In this document: positions 57,989 through 64,000 of the stretch, piece by piece | Numbering within the stretch: position 1 is the first letter of the stretch | Layout: every line of letters starts with the position of its first letter | Assembly: GCF_012427705.1 (NCBI RefSeq) | Contig: NZ_CP048602.1 | Location: 1,116,001 to 1,180,000, forward strand | Length of the DNA: 64,000 nucleotides | Origin: Vreelandella piezotolerans | Lineage (GTDB): Bacteria; Pseudomonadota; Gammaproteobacteria; Pseudomonadales; Halomonadaceae | Direction of reading: 5' to 3' | Notes under the pieces: model-generated | Seen by the model: only the letters and a program-made list of their open reading frames with translations | Databases searched by the model: none | What the model was told of the DNA's origin: nothing | Program-made: the position numbers and the translations under genes

Positions 57989-60226
57989 ATGACCGAGCTG
58001 AGCCAAACTGCCCCTCTCAACCTACTAGCGACCTGCCCCAAAGGCATCGAAGGCCTGCTGGCGGATGAACTGACGGCCCTGGGCGCCGAACCGGGTAAAA
58101 CCACCGTGGCGGGGGTCTATTTTTCTGCCGACCAAGCCACGGCCTACCGAGTCTGTTTATGGTCTCGCCTAGCGAACCGTGTGATTTTGCTACTGGCGCG
58201 GGAGTCTCTGGTCGAGACCGCCGAGCAGGTACGCAATGTGGTCGCACGCATCGCCTGGAGCCAGCATCTTGCCCCCGGCAAGACCTTGGCGGTGGATTTT
58301 CATGGCCGCAGCGACCATATTCGCCACACGCGCTTCGGCGCACAGACGGTGAAAGATGGTGTGGTGGACGCGCTGCAGTTAGGCGGTCGAGAGCGGCCCA
58401 ACGTGGACACCAAAGCGCCTGACCTGCGCATTTACGCCCACCTGCACCGGGCCAACTTAAGCCTGGGAATCGATCTCTCCGGTGATAGTCTCCACCGCCG
58501 TGGCTACCGCCGCGATGTCGGGCACGCGCCGCTCAAAGAGAACTTGGCGGCAGCGCTGCTGGTGCGCGCAGGCTGGACGGAACGGGCCAAAGCGGGCGAG
58601 CCATTGATCGATCCGCTATGTGGGGCAGGAACGCTGCTAATCGAAGCGGCGCTGATGGCATCTGACCAAGCCCCTAACTTGAACCGCGAGCGGTTTGGCT
58701 TTCACGGCTGGGCAGGCCATCAAGACGCTGTGTGGAGTGAATTAAAACGCGAAGCCGAAGCACGCGCCTCGATTGGACGCAAACGTTGCAAAACCGAACT
58801 GATAGGCTTTGATCAAAGCCCGGCAGCACTGACCGCCGCGAAATCTAACGCCATGCGGGCGGGCATTCCTGCGCTGATCACGCTCCACGGCCAGAGTCTC
58901 GCCCAACTACATCGGCCGGAGACGCTGACCGCCGAGCAGGGGCTATTGATCACCAACCCGCCCTACGGCGAGCGCCTGGGCGAGCTGCCGGAACTGGTGC
59001 GGCTTTATGCTCAGCTCGGTGAAAAAGCCAAGGCGCTGTTTCCTGGCTGGACGCTGGCGCTGTTTACCGGTAATCCGGATCTCGGCCACCGCCTTGGGCT
59101 GCGCGCTCATAAACAGCACGCGCTAAAAAACGGCGCGCTGGATGCCAAGCTGCTGCTCATGGAGATTGCCAGCGCCCGCCCTGCGCCTAAGCAGAGCGGT
59201 GAGCCGACAGACGCGGGCGTAGTGCCCCAGGCAAGCCGTACGACAACATCGACGGTGTCGGAAAATGCAAAGATGTTTGCCAACCGTCTGGCAAAAAATC
59301 AAAAACGTCTGAAAAAATGGCTGAAGCAGAGTGGTGAAACCTGCTATCGCCTTTACGATGCCGATATGCCAGAGTACGCGCTGGCAGTGGATCGCTACGG
59401 CGACCGCGTGCACGTTCAGGAGTATGCGGCACCGAGTTCCGTGAACCCTTCTCAGGCACAAAAACGGCTGTTTGATGCCCTGGACGTGCTGCCCGAGGCG
59501 TTGGGGGTCGATCCCAGCAAGATTTACGTCAAGCGCCGCGAGCGGCAAACCGGTGCGGCCCAGTACCAAAAGCGCGATGCCAGCGGCGAGCGTTTTGAAG
59601 TGCGGGAGGGCAGCGCAAGGCTATGGGTCAACCTGCGGGATTACCTGGATACCGGTCTGTTTCTGGACCACCGGCCGGTACGCCGAATGCTGGGCGAGAT
59701 GGCCAGCGGCAAGCGCTTTCTCAACCTGTTCTGTTACACCGCGACGGCCACCGTGCAGGCCGCGCTAGGCGGGGCCAGCGACAGCGTTAGCGTGGACATG
59801 TCCAACACCTACCTGGAGTGGGCCCGGGACAACTTTGCGCTCAACCAGCTCGAGCCCAGGCTGCACCGCGTGGTGCGGGATGACTGCTTCCGCTGGCTGG
59901 AAACCGCCAACGCGCAGTTCGATCTGATTTTCATGGACCCGCCGACCTTCTCGAATTCGAAAAAGATGCGTGACACGCTCGATGTGCAGCGCGACCACCC
60001 GCGCTTGGTGGAGCTCGCCATGGCGCGCCTGGCCCCCGGCGGTACGCTGGTGTTCTCCAACAATCAGCGCCGCTTCAAGCTCGACGAAGCACTGAGCGAG
60101 CGCTACGCCGTCGAGGAGATCACTGCGCGCACCTTCGATCCGGATTTTCAGCGGCGCACCAACTTGCATCACGTATTTTTGCTGCGTCACGCCCCCTTTG
60201 CCGATAAAGGGCAAGGCGATGATTGA
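57989..60226 (+). CDS. rlmL: Bifunctional 23S rRNA methyltransferase RlmKL
   Basis: A 745-residue fusion enzyme, as in E. coli RlmKL (702): the N-terminal half (THUMP domain about 45-155, then DPLCGAGTLLIEAAL and TNPPYGER near 323) makes m2G2445, and the C-terminal half (RlmK; LNLFCYTATATVQAAL and FMDPPTFSNSKKM near 650) makes m7G2069. A variable linker at about 390-425 (Thr/Ser-rich) joins the halves and partly explains the extra length. The ATG has no clear ribosome site and a GC hairpin sits just before it. A glutaredoxin-like gene overlaps its last 8 nt. Confidence 0.95.
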   Translation: MTELSQTAPLNLLATCPKGIEGLLADELTALGAEPGKTTVAGVYFSADQATAYRVCLWSRLANRVILLLARESLVETAEQVRNVVARIAWSQHLAPGKTLAVDFHGRSDHIRHTRFGAQTVKDGVVDALQLGGRERPNVDTKAPDLRIYAHLHRANLSLGIDLSGDSLHRRGYRRDVGHAPLKENLAAALLVRAGWTERAKAGEPLIDPLCGAGTLLIEAALMASDQAPNLNRERFGFHGWAGHQDAVWSELKREAEARASIGRKRCKTELIGFDQSPAALTAAKSNAMRAGIPALITLHGQSLAQLHRPETLTAEQGLLITNPPYGERLGELPELVRLYAQLGEKAKALFPGWTLALFTGNPDLGHRLGLRAHKQHALKNGALDAKLLLMEIASARPAPKQSGEPTDAGVVPQASRTTTSTVSENAKMFANRLAKNQKRLKKWLKQSGETCYRLYDADMPEYALAVDRYGDRVHVQEYAAPSSVNPSQAQKRLFDALDVLPEALGVDPSKIYVKRRERQTGAAQYQKRDASGERFEVREGSARLWVNLRDYLDTGLFLDHRPVRRMLGEMASGKRFLNLFCYTATATVQAALGGASDSVSVDMSNTYLEWARDNFALNQLEPRLHRVVRDDCFRWLETANAQFDLIFMDPPTFSNSKKMRDTLDVQRDHPRLVELAMARLAPGGTLVFSNNQRRFKLDEALSERYAVEEITARTFDPDFQRRTNLHHVFLLRHAPFADKGQGDD

Positions 60227-60554
60227 ACTATCGATTTACACCACGCTAGGCTGCCATCTATGCGCCCAATTGGAGGTGCTGGTGGCAACCCTGGCCAACC
60301 AAGAGGTGAGGCTGCACCACATCGAGATCAGCGACGACGACGCTCTAGTGGAGCGTTACGGCACGCGGATCCCGGTGCTGGTCGATGACGACGGGGTCGA
60401 GTTGGATCGCGGCTTCGACGTGGCGCGTTTGAGCCACTGGTTGAGCGAGCGGGGCTGGCTGGATGAGACGGCGCTGGCCGCACTCACCGCGCCGCCAGAA
60501 CACGCGCCCCCCGTGGGGGCCCATCAGCGCAACGGGCGGCGCTTCTTAGGCTAA
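60219..60554 (+). CDS. Glutaredoxin-family protein
   Basis: A 111-residue thioredoxin-fold protein with a CxxC-type active site GCHLC (about 12-16) and the cis-Pro region TRIPVLVDDDGVELD (about 53-67), like the short glutaredoxin-like proteins of the DUF836 group. It likely reduces disulfides or mixed disulfides in the cytoplasm; the partner is unknown. The ATG lies 8 nt inside the rlmKL frame behind AAGGGCAAGG, so translation is coupled to it. The C-terminal tail of about 30 residues (Pro-rich, ending NGRRFLG) is additional. Confidence 0.85.
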   Translation: MIELSIYTTLGCHLCAQLEVLVATLANQEVRLHHIEISDDDALVERYGTRIPVLVDDDGVELDRGFDVARLSHWLSERGWLDETALAALTAPPEHAPPVGAHQRNGRRFLG

Positions 60555-60589
60555 TGAAGCGGGGAGAGTCAGTCTAAAAGGGTGATGCG

Positions 60590-60871
60590 TCAGAGCGCGT
60601 CTAAAAGCGACAGCTGACGCATCGCTTCTTGGCCTTCTGGCGTATGGTCGGCGGCTTCAAGCACTTTGCGGAACCCGCGTGAGGATTGAATCGTCGTTTC
60701 ATCCTCCAGCCACATTTCTGCTTGCTCCAGAGTGTCCGCTAACTGGTGTTTCAATCCGCCAAACTGGGTGCCGATTTGCCCCCAGGCGCGGCTGAAAATC
60801 CAGTCGCCGAACATATCCTGGTGAATATGCACCAACACATAGTCATGGTCGGTTTCCCAGCGTACGATCAC
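60590..60871 (-). CDS. Free-standing WGR-domain protein
   Basis: A 93-residue protein matching the WGR domain: VRWETDHDYVLVHIHQDMFG then WIFSRAWGQIG, GG, and a later helix with Thr and Arg-rich RGFR. WGR domains bind DNA ends or nucleic acid in PARP-type and bacterial proteins; here the signature reads WGQ instead of WGR. The GTG at 60871 is preferred because AAGGAG lies 6 nt before it; an ATG two codons upstream touches that site directly. It is convergent with the glutaredoxin gene and divergent from pdxB. Its role is not known. Confidence 0.7.
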   Translation of the reverse strand: MIVRWETDHDYVLVHIHQDMFGDWIFSRAWGQIGTQFGGLKHQLADTLEQAEMWLEDETTIQSSRGFRKVLEAADHTPEGQEAMRQLSLLDAL

Positions 60872-60955
60872 ACCCATCTCCTTAACCACTGCTTGATCAC
60901 GCCTGCACAGCAAGCCATTGCGGGCGTATTGTAAAGCCCGGATACCAAAACGCCT

Positions 60956-62095
60956 ATGAAACTTGTTATCGACGCTAATATCCCCGCTGCCGACGCCTGT
61001 TTTGCAGGCATGGGGACGCTGCACCGTCTGCCAGGCCGCGAGATCCGTGCGGCAGACGTGCAGGACGCCGATGCGCTGATCGTGCGCTCGATCACTCAGG
61101 TGAACCGCACACTACTGGCCAACAGCGCGGTGCGTTTTGTGGGTACCTGTACCATTGGTACTGACCATATCGATCTCGACTATCTCAAAGAGCGTGGAAT
61201 TGGCTTTGCCAGCGCGCCGGGATGCAATGCGGACGCGGTGGTGGACTATGTGCTGAGCAGCTTACTGACGGTGAGCGAGCGAGAAGGCTGGCCGCTGTTG
61301 AAACGAACCGTGGGCATCGTTGGCGCAGGCAACGTGGGTAGTCGCTTACAGCGCCGCTTGCAGGCACTTGGCGTGGCGGTACGGGTGTGTGACCCCCCCA
61401 GGGCGGAACAAGAGGGCGCGAGAGGTTTCGTCTCCCTCGATACGCTCATCGAGGAGTGCGACGTCATCTGCCTGCACACCCCGCTGGTGAAGGCGGGTCC
61501 TCATGCCACTTATCAGATGCTGAGTGCCCAGCGTATCGACGAGCTTGCCCCGGGTACGCTGCTGTTGAACGCTGGGCGCGGTGACTGCCTGGATGGTTTA
61601 GCGTTGCGCAGCCGTATGGCAGGGAAGGGCGATATCACGGCCATACTGGACGTTTGGGAAGACGAGCCTGGTATCGATGCGGGGCTACGTGACTTGGTTG
61701 CTTTAGCGACACCGCATATTGCCGGGCATAGCCTGGATGGCAAGCTGCGCGGCACCTGGATGATTCAGCAGGCGTTGGCAGCGCAGTTAGGCCTGCCCAG
61801 CGACATGCCGTTCAGCGCGCTCTGCCCACCGCCAGCACTCGCTACGCTCACGCTGCAGGAGGCACTGCCGGTGGAAGAGGCGCTTCGGCTATGTGCGCGG
61901 GCCGTGTATGACGTACGCCGCGACCACGATGCGTTGCAGCGTCAAGTGGTGCATCAGGGCATTGCCAAAGGCTTTGATAGCTGCCGCGCCAACTATCCGC
62001 TACGTCGCGAATTTGGCACGCTGACCGTTCACTTGGAGAACGACGCGGTGTCATTGCAGCCATCGCTTCAGGCGGCGGGTTTTTGGATTGCCTAA
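60956..62095 (+). CDS. pdxB: Erythronate-4-phosphate dehydrogenase
   Basis: A 379-residue NAD-dependent dehydrogenase (E. coli 378) oxidising 4-phosphoerythronate in the DXP-dependent pyridoxal phosphate pathway. The N-terminus MKLVIDANIPAADACF is characteristic. The Rossmann motif is VGIVGAGNVGSRL (about 119-131), and substrate-handling residues lie in GTCTIGTDHID and in HIAGHSLDGK with the catalytic His. The C-terminal PdxB dimerisation domain (about 290-375) is present. It stands alone and ends with a terminator-like hairpin. Confidence 0.96.
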   Translation: MKLVIDANIPAADACFAGMGTLHRLPGREIRAADVQDADALIVRSITQVNRTLLANSAVRFVGTCTIGTDHIDLDYLKERGIGFASAPGCNADAVVDYVLSSLLTVSEREGWPLLKRTVGIVGAGNVGSRLQRRLQALGVAVRVCDPPRAEQEGARGFVSLDTLIEECDVICLHTPLVKAGPHATYQMLSAQRIDELAPGTLLLNAGRGDCLDGLALRSRMAGKGDITAILDVWEDEPGIDAGLRDLVALATPHIAGHSLDGKLRGTWMIQQALAAQLGLPSDMPFSALCPPPALATLTLQEALPVEEALRLCARAVYDVRRDHDALQRQVVHQGIAKGFDSCRANYPLRREFGTLTVHLENDAVSLQPSLQAAGFWIA

Positions 62096-62101
62096 ATTAA
62101 C

Positions 62102-62123
62102 AAGGCCCGCATTAGCGGGCCTT
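62102..62123. terminator. Shared pdxB/htpX terminator
   Basis: AAGGCCCGC and GCGGGCCTT form a perfect 9-bp stem with loop ATTA, starting 7 nt after the pdxB stop and lying 28 nt beyond the htpX stop. T-rich runs on both sides are short, so it may serve both convergent genes. Confidence 0.75.
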
Positions 62124-62150
62124 GGCATCTTTTATCGCGCGGTTTGTCGC

Positions 62151-63056
62151 TTACTGACGGTAAGCCGCTTCTTTCAGGGCACGAATACGGTCATCCAGCG
62201 GCGGGTGGCTGGCGAAGAGCTGCTCGACCAGCGAGCGGGTCTGGCCTTTGGTGATTGCCATGGCGCGCAGGGTGTCCGGCATTTGGTCGGGCATTTCGGT
62301 TTCGGCCTTCAAACGTGCCAGGGCGTTGACCATCGCCCCCGTGCCTGCCAGGCGGGCACCCGCTTCGTCGGCACGGTACTCACGGTAGCGGGAGAACCAG
62401 GCCACGATGGCGGAGGCGACGATACCAAAGACGATTTCGGCCACCATCACCACGGCGAAGTAACCCATAAAGCCCAGGCCACCTTCGCCATCGCTGCGGC
62501 TTTTCAGGAAGCTATCGACCAAGTGGGCGACGATACGAGCGAAGAACATGACGAAGGTATTCACCACGCCTTGAATCAGCGCTAGTGTCACCATGTCGCC
62601 GTTAGCAACGTGGCCAATTTCGTGGGCAAGCACCGCGCGCACCTCCTCTGGGCGCATACGGTTGAGCAAGCCCGCCGATACTGCCACTAGGGCATCGTTT
62701 TTATTCCAGCCAGTGGCAAAGGCGTTGGACTGTTGGGCGGGGAAAATGCCCACCTCTGGGGTTTTGATACCCGCTTCACGGGAAAGCTCGGCCACGGTAT
62801 CCACCAGCCACTGCTCGGTGGCGTTCGACGGATTTTCGATGATCACCGTGCCGGTCGAGCGTTTCGCCATCCATTTAGAGATGAACAGCGAGACCAGTGA
62901 ACCGGCCATACCGAACACAAAGCAGAAGATCAGCAGGCTGGTAAAGTTAATGCCCTGGCTGTTGAGATAGCTCTCAACGCCAAACAGCCTTAGCGTCAGG
63001 CTGGCGACCAGCAACACCGCTAAGTTGGTGGCTAAAAACAGCACGATTCGCATCAT
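62151..63056 (-). CDS. htpX: Membrane protease HtpX
   Basis: A 301-residue inner-membrane zinc metalloprotease that degrades damaged membrane proteins. The zinc site is HEIGH (H145, E146, H149) with the third ligand E226 in EYRAD. Helices lie at about 5-25, 38-60, 157-180 and 196-220. Length and order match E. coli HtpX (293). The first of two adjacent ATGs is used; GGGAG lies 10 nt upstream. In E. coli it is under CpxR control; no CpxR box was identified. The aminotransferase gene is upstream. Confidence 0.95.
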   Translation of the reverse strand: MMRIVLFLATNLAVLLVASLTLRLFGVESYLNSQGINFTSLLIFCFVFGMAGSLVSLFISKWMAKRSTGTVIIENPSNATEQWLVDTVAELSREAGIKTPEVGIFPAQQSNAFATGWNKNDALVAVSAGLLNRMRPEEVRAVLAHEIGHVANGDMVTLALIQGVVNTFVMFFARIVAHLVDSFLKSRSDGEGGLGFMGYFAVVMVAEIVFGIVASAIVAWFSRYREYRADEAGARLAGTGAMVNALARLKAETEMPDQMPDTLRAMAITKGQTRSLVEQLFASHPPLDDRIRALKEAAYRQ

Positions 63057-63154
63057 GGGTGACGATCTCCCTCAAGGTCATAACAAGCGTTAATGGAATG
63101 ATGGCTTAGATACGTGCATTTCATGTCAGTTTCAAGTCGCTGGTAGCGTGTCGA

Positions 63155-64000
63155 TCACGTTTGGCGATAGCGGGACAAGAAATTGGCAAAGCGGTCGAGC
63201 GCGTCGCCGAGCTGGTCGGCCCAGGGCAGCGTCACGATACGCACGTGGTCGGGGGCTGGCCAGTTGAAGGCGGTACCTTGCACCAGCAGTATTTTCTCTT
63301 GCAGAAGCAAATCCAGCACCAGCTGCTGGTCATCTTTGATATTGAACACCTTGGGGTCCAAGCGCGGAAAAGCGTAGAGCGCGCCTTTGGGCGTCACGCA
63401 GGAGACCCCGGGAATCGCGTTGAGCTTCTCGACGGTAATGTCGCGTTGGGCCAGCAATCGCCCGCCCGGCAGAATCAGGTCGTTGATCGACTGATACCCG
63501 CCAAGCGCCGTTTGAATAGCGTGTTGGGCCGGTACATTGGCGCATAGCCGCATCGAGGCCAGCATGGTCAGGCCCTGAATGAAGTCCTTCGCCCGCTGCT
63601 TCGCTAGGGTTCCAGAGATCGTCATCCAGCCAGAGCGAAAGCCGGCGCAGCGGTAACTTTTCGACAGGCCATTCATGGTGATCACGAGCTGGTCATCGTC
63701 GGCTAGTGCGCCAGTGGCGGTGTGCTCGACCCCGTCGTAGAGGATCTTGTCGTAGATCTCATCGGAGAACACCACCAAGTTGTGTTCTTGGGCGATATCG
63801 AGCACTTCCCTGACCACTTCCGGGGGGTAGACCGCCCCGGTGGGGTTATTGGGGTTGATGACCACGATAGCACGGGTGCGGCTGGTGACTTTGGCGCGAA
63901 TATCGGCGATATCCGGTGCCCAGTCGGCCTGCTCGTCGCACAGATAATGCACGCCATGGCCGCCGGAGAGATGAGCGGCTGCCGTCCATAGCGGGTAGTC
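63155..64000 (-). CDS. alaA: AlaA-type aminotransferase, 5' end outside window
   Basis: The C-terminal 281 residues of a class I aminotransferase closely matching E. coli AlaA (glutamate-pyruvate aminotransferase, alanine synthesis). The frame is open to the right edge (DYPLWTAAAHLSGGHGVHY at the edge), so the gene continues beyond base 64000. NPNNPTGAVY binds the substrate, DEIYDKILYDG the cofactor, and the PLP Lys is in NGLSKSYR. The stretch LASMRLCANVPAQHAIQTAL is identical in type to AlaA. Its neighbour htpX is 98 nt downstream in the same direction. Confidence 0.93.
   Translation of the reverse strand, partial: DYPLWTAAAHLSGGHGVHYLCDEQADWAPDIADIRAKVTSRTRAIVVINPNNPTGAVYPPEVVREVLDIAQEHNLVVFSDEIYDKILYDGVEHTATGALADDDQLVITMNGLSKSYRCAGFRSGWMTISGTLAKQRAKDFIQGLTMLASMRLCANVPAQHAIQTALGGYQSINDLILPGGRLLAQRDITVEKLNAIPGVSCVTPKGALYAFPRLDPKVFNIKDDQQLVLDLLLQEKILLVQGTAFNWPAPDHVRIVTLPWADQLGDALDRFANFLSRYRQT

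Overview
The window is a chromosomal segment of a moderately GC-rich gammaproteobacterium. Gene content and protein resemblance point to the Halomonadaceae (Halomonas or a close relative) or a neighbouring Oceanospirillales/Pseudomonadales lineage. The reasons are a Pseudomonas-type long isocitrate lyase, monomeric NADP-isocitrate dehydrogenase, a roughly 1600-residue NAD-glutamate dehydrogenase, both aminoacyl-tRNA-protein transferases (Bpt and Aat), and a gene order that from memory largely follows the P. aeruginosa aceA-purB-mnmA-idh-clpA-infA-aat-ftsK-lolA-rarA region. I see no rRNA, complete tRNA, insertion sequence, prophage, CRISPR array or toxin/defence island. This is mostly core genome.

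Layout. 1-4.3 kb: the end of a membrane-protein gene, a GT4 glycosyltransferase, RNase II and a HAD phosphatase. 4.4-11.3 kb: a sugar module with a GltR/GtrS-like two-component system followed by a GtsABCD-like ABC importer; its gtsA-gtsB and gtsC-gtsD junctions carry strong RNA structures. 11.3-15.2 kb: the YcjX/YcjF pair with a small membrane protein, hexose-6-phosphate mutarotase and a YeaQ-type membrane protein. 15.3-19.8 kb: a large DUF1266-type protein built from repeated modules, an NlpC/P60 lipoprotein and an MFS transporter. 19.8-25.7 kb: a nickel-type ABC operon nikABCDE, the divergent repressor gene nikR with a near-consensus NikR operator between them, then slyD. 25.9-29.4 kb: a small membrane protein, slyB, aceA and a GNAT acetyltransferase gene.

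29.4-35.1 kb: a compact reverse-strand cluster rluE-nudJ-mnmA-hflD-purB-roxA-GNAT, largely devoted to rRNA, tRNA and ribosome modification plus purine synthesis. 35.1-48.2 kb: monomeric icd with a long leader, clpS-clpA, infA, bpt and aat (together an N-degron tagging, adaptor and unfoldase set), ftsK, lolA and rarA. 48.4-57.6 kb: a hemerythrin-like protein with altered ligand positions, murI, trmA, gdhB, pyrD and rmf. 58-64 kb: rlmKL coupled to a glutaredoxin-like gene, a free-standing WGR-domain protein, pdxB, htpX and a truncated alaA-type aminotransferase at the edge.

Functional links: isocitrate lyase and isocitrate dehydrogenase, which compete at the isocitrate branch point, lie about 7 kb apart. 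ClpS/ClpA and the two transferases form one degradation route. RluE, MnmA, RoxA, TrmA, RlmKL and Rmf give the region a strong translation-machinery flavour. The least explained items are the nested 97-nt stem element between gtsC and gtsD, the multi-module DUF1266 protein, the altered hemerythrin-like protein and the solitary WGR protein.
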